From positions 19,616,091-19,680,090 of the forward strand of contig CM075203.1 in NCBI GenBank assembly GCA_037577475.1: a DNA stretch of 64,000 nt. Reading direction: 5' to 3'. Source of the DNA: Chaunax sp. Z400 (Eukaryota > Chordata > Actinopteri > Lophiiformes > Chaunacidae). A program made the translations under genes and the position numbers. Shown one piece after another: positions 11,751-25,735 of this stretch; the stretch's first letter is position 1; every line of letters starts with the position of its first letter. A model generated the notes under the pieces. That model was given only the letters and a program-made list of their open reading frames with translations, did not search any database and had not been told where the DNA came from.

Positions 11751-12510
11751 GAGATTCTCTGGTGTTACTTGCTCAGAGCTCATGTTGATGTTTTGCATTG
11801 TGTTAATAAAACACAGTTAAAGGACAAGTCAGCTGTGTCTCCAGCAGTTTGTCTGACAGAAGCATGTGGTGGATGGTGAACAGGGTTGGATCAAACAACC
11901 AACTGTTGCAGAGTCAAAAGGAAGGTGGAAAACACACAGCTGAAAAAAGATAGATGGAATGGTTCCTAAAATTCAGAACATGTTTTTATCTGACCAAACA
12001 TCCTGCTTCTGTCCATATTTGTTTGTTTTTTTTAGCCTTTAAAAACAACATTTTGACTGCAGTCAGAAACTGTTTGACACACAGAGGAAAAGTCTCACTT
12101 CCTGACTGATACACAATGCTGACATTCAATTAAAGATGGAACAAATAATTCATGGCATTAAATGACATCAAATTACATTTACATATTTATGCATTTAGGC
12201 TCTAACAAATAAATATAGACTATATCCACCATCAGAGGCAGGTTTATACATTATGAAATATATATGTGCTGATGTGTGTTTTACATTCATCTGTGTTTTT
12301 ACTTCTGACTGAACTTTATTTAGTGATAAAACCATCGAGTGTCTCTGATTCTGACTCTACATCAGGGTGAAAGTAGACGTAGAAATCTGAACCTTTTTCT
12401 GCTGAGAAATTCTCTATAAACACCAACGTTTGTGGTGAAAGATGTTTACACACATTTAACCCCCGTTTACACTACTTTTTGTGTGCAGCAACCTTTAGAA
12501 ATGAGGCCCC

Positions 12511-13340
12511 TGGTCCACAGTTTACATCCTCATCCTCTCTGTGGATGACCTGACACCACACCTCTTCTTCTACTGTCCTTCACTCTTTGGAGAAGTAAAG
12601 AAAATCATAAAGTGGATTTGTTTGATGTGCACAAAGTGCTGCTGTTTTTTTCATGTTGACGTTGTTTCCATCTAAAGGAGACGTAGTGATGACGTATGTC
12701 TGCTCTTCAGCGGTTCAGACCACTGAGCAGGATACATGAAAACCTTCAACATGTGATGTGCTTGTTTGTGAATTATTATAAAGTGTCTTCTGTTAAATAC
12801 ACATTTTTAATTATTATCCCTATTGTGCTCATACTTTATAAATTATTTGTTGGAGGGACAAATAGCTTTTTTACAGGGGGGTACGTTCCCTCTGCTCTCA
12901 CGTCTGTGGCTTTTTCATTGGCTGCAGCATCAGCAGGTGCTCCTGTGGAGGAACTAAGAAACCTCCACCGAGGCAGGACCCTCCTATGCATGTTTGTTCC
13001 CTTTCATAGCAAAAGAAGGTGAAAAGAGGTGGTCTGATATCAGGTCATATTTGTCAACATAAAACATAGAAATAGTCATGAAAGACAGTGAAACATTCAT
13101 TCTTACCCTTAACATACATGTTAAATCCCAGCTGTAGTTTAACACAAATATTCAGTACCATTAAAGAACTGATGAGTCAGTTTTGAGTAGTTTGAGGAAA
13201 CTCCTGTATCAAAACTCATACTAATGAATCATTTGGTGATGCTGAGGCAGTGAACTGTTCCCAGATCATATGATGCCTCACATTTAATTTCATTTAATAT
13301 GGTAATTATAGATCCAGGTTATCATGAACATTTAAAGTTT
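12511..13340. other. no gene recognised
   Basis: An open frame at 12696-13022 (+) includes a hydrophobic run (FLIIIPIVLILYKLF), but no family resemblance, splice partners or start context support it. The rest is AT-rich spacer. Confidence 0.35.
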
Positions 13341-13345
13341 ATGAT

Positions 13346-13660
13346 ATGATGATTGGGGGCAGTCGTCCACATATCAGAAGGTCGGTGGTTCGATCCCCAG
13401 CCCCTGCAGTCTACATGTTGAAGTGTCCTTGGGCAGATACTGAACCCCAGTTTGCTCCATCTGTTCCAGAGGTGTGTGAGTGTTTGTGTGAATGGTTACT
13501 GCTCCTAATGAGCAGCTGGAGCCTTGCATGGTTTGAATGTCACCACTGTATGAATGTTGGTGTGAATGGGTGAATGCTGGCTGCAGTTGTAAAGCTTTGA
13601 TTGGTCAGTCAGACTAGAAAGGTGACATATAAGTACAGTCCTGTTACCATTTAAACCAGC
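13346..13660 (+). mobile_element. tRNA-derived SINE
   Basis: It contains a B-box word ggttcgatccc (13387-13397), then 'gtccttgggcagatactgaa' and the body words 'gttggtgtgaatgggtgaat' and 'gtcagtcagactagaaag'. The same body occurs at 58118-58345 and, fused to a 5S-like head, at 36426-36800. The A-box end is weak here. Confidence 0.75.
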
Positions 13661-15175
13661 AATGTTAATTGTGCCTGAAGTGATCAACTATTCTAAGTCT
13701 GTTTAATGTTTCATCAGCGCCATCACATCCTCCACCGATGGAGCACAGAGGGGAGGGCTACACTGTATGGTAAATAACTGATGACATCATCAGTGGCAGT
13801 AATCCCACATATCAAATACCATTAAAGAATAGCAGAGCAAATACCGTACATATATCACCAAGTATGATTTTAGTTTTCAGGTAGTTTTTGTGTCACTAGA
13901 GTGAAGATGCTCCACCTTCAGCCCTCCATCATCACACTCCTTATCGAGTCCTAATCTTAATGGACAACTTCATAACAAAACGCCCTTTTTCTAATACCTC
14001 TGAGTGTAAATAAATACTGCTGTGAAACTCATGAGTAATGCTGCTTGATAGATGTACAGGCGTTTCTAGAAAACTACGTGAAAAAGAGTTAACGCCTGCT
14101 TTTCAACCTTCATCACCCACAAGCACGTCCAGTCAGAACTCCTCTTCCTCTTGGTTGCTGCCATGATTCACTGTACAGAACCACTCATCAGGCTCATTTC
14201 CATGCCCCAGCCTTTATAGGGTGAACATGGTTTTATGAATGGGATTATTTTTTTGCCACATGCCCTTTTACTGACCTGTTTAGTGAGATCTTGGGTCTGT
14301 GCTCTTCAGGGCTGAGATGTGAAACACACTAAAGACATTTCCCAGAGCTCTGGACACATATGCATCATCCATTATGTAGAATGACTGATTGCTTGCCAGA
14401 GTAAATTCTTTTCTTCCAAACTAAAGATTGTACCATTTTATTAGATCTAGTTTGCTCTACCTGGATGTCGGCACAATCCATTCAGTTTTACTCAACTCCT
14501 TGGTGGTTGATTAATAGGATCAGGTTAAGCTGAGAATAAGTGGGCTCTATGGATAGCTCAGTCTTCTCCCACCACATCAAACTGAAGAGGTGCAGACATG
14601 CCAAGGCCTTCCTATAATCTCTGACATTTAAAGGCAGCTCATTCAGAACATCAGCATTTCTCTTCTTCCTGTTCAGCAGCTCATTCTGAACAACACCCTC
14701 CCATCAGCACAAACATCAGAATGACTTGGTTTGGTTTTGCAACCATTGTTTTATTAATTTGTAATATATAAATTACTTTTAAAAATGTGAGAAGCAGAAG
14801 CACCTTCGAGAAGGACATGGCGTGAAAACACAGGAGTTATAGAAAACCTAGACTGTGTTTACAGAAGCCATCTTTGCCTGCCAGTGTCCACTTTTCTCAG
14901 ACTCTTCTTTTGCCTCTCCAAACCGTATCTGTCAGTCTTTATTCAGTTCCAGAGCAGCTGTGGGCAGGATCTGTCTTATTGTCTAAAAAAGATAAATGGG
15001 CCTCGCCTCCCTCCCCGTGCTGGCTCAGGTCCTTCTCCTGTGGCGCTCAGTCCATCCAGATCAGTGCAATGTGAGGGCAACTCACAGCAGCCATAGCCCA
15101 GGGTCTGGGGGATGGGGGAGTCGGGCAATGGTGGCATCTGGCGGCGTGCTCGCACCTCCTCCTCCTCCTCAGAGC
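13661..15175. other. no gene recognised
   Basis: Spacer between the SINE and the naa15-like stop codon. The region 14870-15175 is the natural place for the 3' UTR of the naa15-like gene. I see no other exon or clear repeat. Confidence 0.4.
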
Positions 15176-15553
15176 TCACATTTCGTTTGCCATGTCATCG
15201 TGCTCTCCTGCCGACAGGTTGCCGTTGGCACTGATTGTGGTGCTGTTGTCTTGGTAGCCAGGAGGCATGAAGGCCAGGCTGTAGGGGTAGATGTTGTGGC
15301 AGGCGGCTCGGTAAACCTCAGCAGCCTTCTGCTGGTCCTCGCCTAGCTGCCCGCCACGCAAAGCCTCCAGCACATCGGTACAGATCTGACGCAAACACAC
15401 AGTTAGTTCACCGGAACTGTGTGACATGTTCTGAACCACAGATTGCACCACCCACCTGTATGCTTCTCCCACACAGCGACTCATCCAGGGCTGTAGCTAT
15501 CTCACAGGCCATCTTGTCAGAGGAAGGCTCCAGGTAGACCATCATCTTAGCAG

Positions 15554-16039
15554 CTGGGAATAAAGAGAGACACACTGATTATGAGTGTTTCAGATGAAAA
15601 GTCTGAAGAAACAGCTGCTGTGTTAATGCAGCAGCATGCAGCTAAACACACAGCACCAGAAAAACTCCACCCATCTAGTACTGAGTCATAACACTGTCAG
15701 ACTCATGAAGGACATGTGGAATCAGTTCATCATCTCTACATTCTCTCACACTTCACTGGTATGTGAACAGGACAGCAGCAGGGCAACACCAGCTGAGGTG
15801 GAAACAGCCCAGGGGAGTAAGGAAAGGATCGGCTTCATGGATGCTGATGAGGGCTCAAAGTAAGGATAGTCTGTAACCTCAGGTTAGTACATCTAGCAAC
15901 TCACCTGCTAAAATAGAATAAAAACACTTTTGTGGCGCTAGAGATGGGATGTGTACGGCTGCAGAGGTTACAGCTTTCACAGTATAACATAACATTTGAT
16001 GGTTACAATTACAGGCGTCTCAGACATCGTAGCAAAGGG

Positions 16040-16040
<1 letters not shown>
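15554..16040. other. naa15: intron of the naa15-like copy; no feature recognised
   Basis: Unique-looking DNA between the exon at 15553 and the microsatellite. None of the missing naa15 exons is found here on the minus strand. Confidence 0.5.
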
Positions 16041-16109
<69 letters not shown>

Positions 16110-16703
16110 TGTGTGAGTGTGTGTCGTGTGTGTGTGATGTGTGAGTGTGTGTCGTGTGTGTGTGATGTGTGAGTGTGTGTGTGTATGTGATGTGTGAGTG
16201 TGTGTGTGTGTGTGTGTCGTGTGTGTGAGTGATGTGTGAGTGTGTGTGTGTGTGTGTCGTGTGTGTGTGATGTGTGAGTGTGTGTGTGTGTGTGTGTCGT
16301 GTGTGTATGTGAGTGATGTGTGAGTGTGTGTGTGTGTGTGTCGTGTGTGTGTGATGTGTGAGTGTGTGTCTGTGTGTGTGTCGTGTGTGAGTGATGTGTG
16401 TGTGTGTGTGATGTGTGAGTGTGTGTGTGTGTGATGTGTGAGTGTGTGTGTGTATGTGATGTGTGAGTGTGTGTCTGTGTGTGTGTCGTGTGTGAGTGAT
16501 GTGTGTGTGTGTGTGATGTGTGAGTGTGTGTGTGTGTGATGTGTGAGTGTCTGTGTGACACACACACACACAGACACACACACACAGACACACACACACA
16601 CAGACACACACACACACACACACACAGACACACACACACAGACACACACACACACACACACAGACACACACACACACACACACAGACACACACACACACA
16701 CAG

Positions 16704-16765
<62 letters not shown>

Positions 16766-16817
16766 ACACACACACAGACACACACACACACAGACACACA
16801 GACACACACACACACAG

Positions 16818-16879
<62 letters not shown>

Positions 16880-16931
16880 ACACACACACAGACACACACA
16901 CACACAGACACACAGACACACACACACACAG

Positions 16932-16963
<32 letters not shown>

Positions 16964-17054
16964 ACACACAGACACACACACACACAGACACACACACAGA
17001 CACACACACACAGACACACACACACAGACACACAGACACACAGACACACACACA

Positions 17055-17103
<49 letters not shown>

Positions 17104-17106
17104 ACA

Positions 17107-17143
<37 letters not shown>

Positions 17144-17206
17144 ACACACACACACACACACAGACACACAGACACACACACACACAGACACACGCACACA
17201 CACACA
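16041..17206. repeat. 1.17-kb CA/GT microsatellite with strand switch at 16557
   Basis: From 16041 to about 16557 the + strand is GT-rich: pure (TG)n to about 16108, then TG runs with TGTCGTG and TGATGTGTGAG interruptions. From about 16558 to 17206 it is CA-rich with CAGACA interruptions. The junction is 'gtgtctgtgtgacacacaca'. Long open frames across it are low-complexity artefacts. It sits exactly where the naa15-like copy has lost its middle exons. Confidence 0.97.
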
Positions 17207-18399
17207 TTAGTCATTTCACCCCATTGAAAGGTTTCAGATCTCTCTGGCGCCCCAAACAAAGCACTGCCTAAGACACATAAAAATAAAACAACATAAGTAA
17301 ACCTGGTCTGTCAGGTGCAGCATTAGTATGACAGACTTTGCTGTAGTATTTTTTTATATTGTTCACATTATCACACCCTGTTCCTACAGACTGCAGTAGG
17401 ACACCTACCTAAGACACATTTTGTAAGGAAGAAGCATCAAACGATGCACTAAACACCATTCAAAAGCTGAAGCAGAAAGCCAGAGTTGACCAAGAAAACT
17501 CATAACCTCTCTTGTGATACTCGTATCTATTCGTTAACGGGGGTTTTAGGTCTTATTGAGGCGGCTGATGCAATGAAAGCCTGGCTATAGCTTGTTTTAG
17601 ACAGACACCACAAAATAGTCCCTTCTCTATGACACGTTTTGTTCGTTTGCACTGAACAAGACAACGGTGGAGTAAAGCCACTCCGGTGTGTGATTTTAAA
17701 TAGCAAGCTGGGGTTCCACTAGCAAAAGACACACAAACCCACCGTAAGCCTTCATTGTGTTTATACAAAACATCAGGGTGGAATAACCACCAGTCCCGCC
17801 TTGAAAAAGCTGTGTAAACATGTCTACCTTGCTTTGTACTATATCCTTCACAAATGGAGGATCCCTCCATGACATTTAGATCTACTGTATGAGAGCTTTA
17901 CACTTCAATTAGTTCATGTAAAAATGGACAAAGATTTGTGTCCACCTGTATGCCGATATAGTTCAGCTGTCAAAGACCGTTACGTCTGTAGAAACTAGAG
18001 ATGGGCATTTCAACAGTCTGACGATGAAGCGTTACTGACATCTGAGTTTTATTATTGACAATATGACAGTATCTTAGTTCCTCAGAGTTACAGTGGAATG
18101 CATGTATGGCCAATAAGTCACTGGTGAATGAGACAAATGACACAAATCTAATACTGGATATATGGATTTATATCCAAAAACACAATTTCAGCACCAACTA
18201 CACACAAAGCTGCACTGAAACATGAAGAGTGCATCTTAAATCCTGCAGTTAGATGGGACTAGAAGTGACAGATGAAAAAGATGTGTTTTCTTCAGGGCAG
18301 CAGGGGAACGTTGTGTCCAGGGAACGCTGAGGAACTTACTGACCTTTGGAGCAGCTCTACCTGAACACACAAACTTAACGTAGGATAGCATCCACCCAC
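17207..18399. other. naa15: intron DNA of the naa15-like copy; missing exons not found
   Basis: I searched this stretch on the minus strand for the exon expected after LAVEETR (beginning GELLLQL in the family) and for later TPR exons, and see none. The open frame at 17553-17870 has no resemblance to NAA15. Confidence 0.5.
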
Positions 18400-19517
18400 C
18401 TCTTGTCTCCTCCACTGCCAGTTTGTCACAGATCTGTTTCTCGTAGGTGTTGAGGTGATCGAGAGCCTCCTTGTGCAGGTCAGCCTCCCTCAGAACCTGG
18501 TTTTGATACAGTAGCAGTTCACTGTACTCATAGTCCACCTTGTCTGGAGACGTCTGTATGAACACACCGAAGAGAAAAGGGTAAAAAATATCTAATACTC
18601 CTTTCAGCCTGGAGAAAGAACTCCACTAATACCCACTAATATCTTGCTTTTGTTGTCAGTGGAATGGATTCATTCTCAAGTCAAAAGACTGCAGTAGTCA
18701 CAGGTATTTATCACCTTCAGCTCCACCCTGCAGGGATGAAACCCCTGAACACTCAGTTCTGAGTTCCAGAGTTATATCAACATTGAAGTTGGTGTTGATG
18801 CATCAACAGTAAAAACTGGGCTGTCCTGTTATCTCACCAGGTCACACCTTTCATACAGAGGTGGAACAATGACCAAAATTTTTAATTCATGACAGATGAT
18901 GGGTCTTCATCTGTGCTTTTGTAACATCTATACAGAACAGCATGACAGGTTAAAGGTGCAATAAACCCGGCATGAACAGGCTGTGTAAAAGGAGCTTCAG
19001 TTAGCGGTCCTACTTGCCGACTCTCCCAGATGGTCCCCATGCAGGATCTAAGATAGGACTTTTCATCTAGCTGCATGTCCATGCATGAAACAAATCACAT
19101 TCTGTAATTCCAAGATTGGCTAACATGCCTAAACATTACTAAACAGCACAGTGAATATTTCAGTCCCCACCTGCTGTTGCCATGCTGATCCCTGAGATAA
19201 TGGGGCTTTAGTTTTGTGAGAGTGGATCTTAGATCTACAGTATGTAGAAAACTCTGTTGAGTCTACAGAGCAGGTCTACCTGTTGCGTTTTGCGGAACTC
19301 CTCAACAATCTTGGCAGCCATCTCAAAGTCCTCTAAGAGGTGATAGGCGACAGCATATCCGATCCACGAGGCCCGCTGGGCTGGACGGAGCTGCAGCAGC
19401 TGGTACCGCGTCTCCTAGAGAGAGCACACACAATTGTAAACAATATGGTTATGTTTGATTATCTGCAAACCTCCATTAAGACCTTTAATCTGAGCGGTTC
19501 CATTTTTAAACCCATCA

Positions 19518-19733
<216 letters not shown>

Positions 19734-19932
19734 CTAGGTGTTTATATGTGCTAACCAACAAACACATAAATGAAGAGACAGGATGAATTTATAGACAGGT
19801 TTATGCTGTGACAAAAAAATGAAGTGGGTGTTAAATGAAGTTAAAGAGCAACTTCTTGAAGTTGTTTGAGGGTAAAGTCAGCAGCTGTAGTGTTTAACTG
19901 AATATCAAACTGTTGTTTGACAGATGAAATCA

Positions 19933-20496
<564 letters not shown>

Positions 20497-21770
20497 ATAC
20501 TGAACAAAATTATAAACGCAACACTTTTGTTTCAGCTCCAATTTTTCATGTGTTGAAAGCAAAGATCTAAAACTTTTTCTATGTACACAAAAGGCCCATT
20601 TCTCTCAAATTTTGTTCACAAACTTGTTTAAATCTGTGTTAGTGAGCACTTCTCCTTTGCAGAGATAATCCATCCACCTGACAGGTGTGGCATATCAAGA
20701 TGCTGATTAGACAGCATGATTATTGCACAGGTGTGCCTTAGGTTGGTCACAATAAAAGGCCACTCTAAAATGTGCAGTTTCATCACACAGCACAACGCCA
20801 CAGATGTCGCAAGTTGTGAGGGAGCGTGCAATTGGCATGCTGACTGCAGGAATGTCCACCAGAGCTGTTGCCCGTGAATTGAATGTTCATTTCTCTCCCA
20901 TAAGCCGTCTCCAAAGTCGTTTCCGAGACTTTGGCAGTGCATCCAACCGGCCTGACAAACGCAGACCACGTGTAACCAGGCCAGCCAGGACCTCCACATC
21001 CGGCATCTTCCCCTGCAAGATCGTCTGAGACCAGCCACCCGGACAGCTGATGCAACAATTGGTTTGCATAACCAAAGAATTTCTGCACAAACTGTCAGAA
21101 ACCGTCTCAGGGAAGCTCATCTGCATGCTCGTCGTCCTCACCGGGGTCTTGACCTGACTGCAGTTCGTCGTCGTAACCGACTTGAGTGGGCAAATGCTCA
21201 CCTTCGATGGTGTCTGTCACTTTGGAGAAGTGTTCTCTTCACGGATGAATCCCGGTTTTCACTGTACCGGGCAGATGGCAGACAGCGTGTATGGCGTCAT
21301 GTGGGTGAGCGGTTTGCTGATGTCAACGTTGTGAATAGAGTGTCCCATGGTGGCGGTGGGGTTATGGTATGGGCAGGCATATGCTACGGACAACCAACAC
21401 AGGTGCATTTTATTGATGGCATTGTGAATGCACAGAGATACCGTGACGAGATCCTGAGGCCCGTTGTTGTGCCATTCATCCACCACCATCACCTCATGTT
21501 GCAGCATTATAATGCACGGCCCCACGTTGCAAGGATCTGTACACAATTCCTGGAAGCTGAAAACATCCCAGTCCTTGCATGGCCTCCATACTCCCCGGAC
21601 ATGTCACCCATTGAGCATGTTTGGGATGCTCTGGATCGGTGTATATGACAGCGTGTTCCAGTTCCTGCCAATATCCAGTAACTTCGCACAGCCATTGAAG
21701 AGGAGTGGACCGACATTCCACAGGCCACAATCAACAACAAAAGTGTTGCGTTTATATTTTTGTTCAGTAT
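20497..21770 (+). mobile_element. Tc1/mariner transposon, nearly full length, dead
   Basis: The ends are inverted repeats: atactgaacaaaattataaa on the left and tttatatttttgttcagtat on the right. Both continue into 'cgcaacacttttgt' and its complement. The flanking DNA is TA-rich, as expected for TA target duplication. The element carries one transposase gene in broken form. About 100 bases near the 3' end of the transposase appear to be missing compared with the family. Confidence 0.9.
20804..21735 (+). pseudogene. Tc1 transposase, inactivated
   Basis: The helix-turn-helix part starts MSQVVRERAIGMLTAGMSTR (20804). A frameshift follows KRRPRVTRPA near 20975, and the catalytic part resumes at 21064. 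The first D is in FTDESRF (codon at 21244). The second, expected in an H-D-N-A-R-P-H block, is Y: the codon at 21508-21510 is TAT (LQHYNARPH). The E lies in SPIEHVWD. A TGA at 21646-21648 ends the frame before QRVPVPANIQ. Any one of these lesions would kill the enzyme. Confidence 0.85.
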
Positions 21771-24700
21771 AATAAGCTTGCGTAAGGCTGCTCTAGTACA
21801 GTCATACAGTAACATCATTTAAAATGACTTGTCACCAACTAAAAACAACCACATTACATAACTAACTACTAACGACATTAGTCAAGTTTTAGCGGGGAGA
21901 TCCTGCTGTCCTGTTCCCCAGCTGCATGCGAGGACTCAGTCCAACATACGAGTGACCCAAGCTGGGCTACGGGAGCAGAGGCTGCCACTGAACCCACCTG
22001 AGGAAGAAGGTCTGTTCAAGGCAGTCCCCTTACACCTTTATCGAGCCTCACCGTTGTGTGTTAAAGTCACAATGGCAGAACGGAGCAGCTCGCTATCCAG
22101 TTTCTGTTTCTGTATATTTCCTGTCTTTTACAGGAAATATCTGTTGAAGTCCAACAGACTTAAATCTCTCCAGACATAATGTCTGTTGAAAACAGTTCTC
22201 GTGTGTTCACACCAAACATGAAGCAATTTTTGTGTGGTGTAATTATATAAAGTCAATGCAAAGAGTATTCAGTGAGTTAAAAATATTCAACTTGAATGAA
22301 AAACTTCCATGTTTCATGGGGACACACAGAAACACACAACCTTGGTGCCTGCTGTGGAAAAGATGTTTAGCCACAGCTTTGACACACAACTATCATTTTC
22401 AAAAGTATGACATTAAAACCAAGACAATATTTAAAAACTATTTACCAAAGTCATTATGGATGCTCCCTGGAGACATCTCAGTTCTCCTGATACTTTTCCA
22501 GTATTACAGGATTTACTCCTCATAGTCACACAAAGGGTTTATGTGTTTACAGCTACATACAGTTTCATAATGTCCCTATGAAACTCTGAGTTTGACCAAT
22601 AAACAGAGTTTTGGTCATGGAGGTGGTTTGCTGGTAAGTTGAGCAATGACACCATCTATTGAATTCACTGCTGCTGCTCCTACCTGTACACTGAAGAAAG
22701 GCTGAAACTATTCACACATTCATCCGTTTGTCATTTGATAGAATGAATTTCAATTCTGATAGCTTAATTATTTATCAGGTAAAAAGACAAACTGTTCCCC
22801 AGCATGAACTGAATACACCAGTTGTTTGGGCTGTTGTTCACACTACAAACACATATTGATCTATGTCAACGAGGGTTGGAGCAGGTTTTGTGATCTGCTA
22901 CGTTTGTCTGATTGTTTGCACGATATCTCAAAAATTTGTCAACAGATTTTGAACTTTTTCTGTAAGGTTGTAACTTGGACAAATGTATTTTTTGACATTA
23001 ATATGGGTGCGAATGCAGATTGTGGATCATTTGGATGTGTGAGATTTGCTGGGGGGCAAATATGGGGGGTAGAGACATGGCACCGCCACCAATACTTAGC
23101 TGAGACAATAGAGATTTGGTCATTAAATGGATTCCATGTATATGAGAAGGTAAGCAATAAATCTAGATGACAGAAGAATAGATCCAGATCAGCCATAAAG
23201 AAAAATCATGATAAACACATGATTCCTAATGCTAGGAGCAGGTTTACAGGGTCAGTCAATCAGCTGGTGTTGGTGAACAACATGAGGCAGATCATCATAG
23301 TGTGTGCTGTCTCCTGGTTACAATGATACAACGATTGATGATCTCACGATGACACAATGAAATGTGAGGCTGTGAACACAAGCTCACCCATTTCTTCTTT
23401 CAGAGGCCTGAATGCTGATGAAGATTTCTGATTCAACAGTGAGAAATAATTCTTACAGGATTTTCTTTTGACATAGCTAGGGAACTATTCTCTAATGTTC
23501 AGGTTTTAGGACAAAGCCAAGTGCTTCCTAGATGTTTGTGTGCTAATTGTGGACTGTATTACTGCTGGCTGTGCAACAAACTGCTCAATATTACCTGAAC
23601 TTTCAAAATATGACAATGCTTTGTGGAAGCCAGGCAAATTAATGTGATCATTAAATTAAAAACAGAGGTTTTGCATTAGATTTACAGTAGTTGAACTCAT
23701 AAACAGTCAGTAAAGGGACATTTACCTCTTTCTTCTATGTTGCCCAATGAACAGGTCGTCTGTATTTAAAACTGATGATGTGTTTGCTTCTGATTGGTCA
23801 ACAAGAGGTAGGCAAACTAGACATCTATGTAATACAGGTAATAATATTGGACACAGTTATGTTTTTGTGGTAGCAACGAATTTAAACATCCAACCAGCTC
23901 CCTCTCATTTAAACATCATAACCTGCCTCACACTAAAACTGAAGAACTACATTCCAAAGAATAAGATCCAAACCACATGGTGCTGTTTGTTCTTATCTGG
24001 GCCATCAGTTCAATACATGTGATATCACAACAAAGCCTTTCCTCAATGGTCACTTACTTCCTTTTTGTAACCACATTTCCCAGTCTTCATCTGGGTGGAG
24101 TTTGCTCACAACAATTTAATTTAACAGGTTATTTGTTCATTCATTGATTGGTTTATTGTGCCATGTGTTCTCAGGAAGTACTTTGGTGCATACTAGGCAG
24201 CGGGAAAACATGGCGACATCATTAAAAAAATGAAATGTATACAGTAGTGGTTTCATTTTGATTCTGCTTTCAGGCCTCCTCTCATTTCTCTATATTTTGT
24301 CCTGTTTCATCTCCTCTCTCCTCCATCTTCCTGCATGTGAACCAGAAATTGATCTGTGTTCTATCTTGAAGGATGTTTCACTTCTTAAAATGCATCCAGA
24401 GGAGTGAGAAGGCCTGAGAGAAGGAGCTATGAGCAAGGATGTACAGGCGTATCCTCTGCAGATGACTTATTAGAAATAGTTAATAGTAGTTAATAGTTAG
24501 TTAATGTACTAAATATGAAAAGTAATACAAATTAAGTCATAAAAAAAGAAATGGTTTGTATTTTGCTACTGTGGGTCATGCATTTTAGACATCACCAAGG
24601 TCTGAACAGGACAGACTGCCTTTCACCCTCTGTGTAGCGCCTTAAGACTCTGTTCTAAATGCATTCCTTAATAATATATTCAAAATGTTAAAATTGGGTT

Positions 24701-25735
24701 GCATCACAAACATGTGGAGAAACTTCAGAGATGATCTCTCTAATCTTACAACCTTTTCCAAAACAGTTGGTATGCTGAGTAAAGTTATTCTGTTTATTTC
24801 TTTATTTCTTATTTCTTTATTTAGTCTCTTTTAGTTGCTAATCCAGGCCAAGGACAGACTGCATAGTTGTAGCAGAATGGGACACACCTACAGTTAGAAG
24901 AACAACTCTTCTTTAGGTGAGATCCTGAAACTCACCACTTTATTATCTCATGAACTGAGCTGTAATGAAACACTGCTGCTGGTTAGGAAGAACTGAAGAC
25001 AGACACACTTTGTTTTAATGACTCCACTTTTACTCTGGAGTAAAAGAAAAGTAGTACTTTAAATTTATAATGTATGTGCTGAGACTCATTCATCTGCATA
25101 GCTAATGAAAGTGAATAGAAATGGAAAGTTGTGTGTGCTGTTTGTGGAGCCTTAAAAAATCTGACAGCCAAGTTTTCCCTTGGCCTCATCAAATACGTAA
25201 AACTGAGGTTATCGCAATAGATGAAAATGTATTATACACGTAATACACTGTAGTGTTGAATATAATGATATATGATGATAACTGATATACCCATTAGTGT
25301 CAAATGCCCTGTTTGGATCCTTCCCGGGAGGAAAAATATTCCCAATGTGGAGGCCTTACAGAGAATGGTAAACAGATTCTGGTTACTGAGGAGGCCTCCA
25401 CTAAAGACCTATTCTTATTCAACAGGGGTCCATGCTTGTTATGACCATATCAAGGCCACTGCTGGGGCTAAAGGAGTGCCTCAGCTCTCTGCATCCTTCC
25501 TCAGTAATGAGCAGAGCTCCTCCTAGTCACATCAGGTCACTTCACCAAGGTAGCAGAAACAAGAGCTGCCAGAGAATCAGGTAACACTTTGTATACCACT
25601 GTTAGCATATGCATACTAAACAATCACACTCTATATTGACGTATTATTGATTCTGTTATGTATTGTACTAATGCATGTATTTATTATTTGTCATTTTATG
25701 TGTTTTCAGATACTCTATTGGGCAGTTCAGATTAT
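21771..25735. other. intergenic DNA, no gene recognised
   Basis: I looked for naa15 5' exons and the trappc11 last exon on the minus strand and found neither. Short open frames at 21952-22179, 22232-22525, 23747-24022 and 25272-25526 have no support. The part near 22990-23160 carries a dispersed repeat listed separately. Confidence 0.4.
22990..23165. repeat. dispersed repeat shared with 60585-60775
   Basis: The words 'gggtagagacatggcaccgc', 'accaatacttagctgagaca' and 'taatggatt'-type ends recur in related form near 60640-60760 ('gggagagacagggcactgcc', 'accaatatgtagttgagata'). This is the tail portion of a common fish repeat whose head resembles 45790-45975 and 43595-43710. Confidence 0.5.

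Larger units (their letters stand above)
9182..12510. mobile_element. PIF/Harbinger DNA transposon, degenerate, with nested insertion
   Basis: The left end reads ggggcctcatttataaa (9182-9198). The right end carries the inverted form 'tttagaaatgaggcccc' (to 12510). These are the terminal repeats of a Harbinger family common in fish. Inside are a DDE transposase remnant on the + strand and the second Harbinger gene, a Myb/SANT-like DNA-binding protein, on the - strand, in the usual facing arrangement. A subterminal block similar to the end sequence lies at 11440-11530, well before the right terminus. This suggests roughly 0.9 kb of later DNA (about 11560-12470) was inserted near the right end. 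Confidence 0.8.

Noticed and set aside
12696..13022. Small membrane protein gene
   Set aside because: One hydrophobic run, but no family resemblance and no support for start, splicing or conservation.
15977..17259. Open frames of up to 416 codons on both strands (Cys-Val and His-Thr repeats)
   Set aside because: They are translations of a CA/GT microsatellite, open in all frames, with no start context or family.
22826..23170. 114-codon open frame
   Set aside because: It lies in a dispersed repeat that recurs at 60585-60775.
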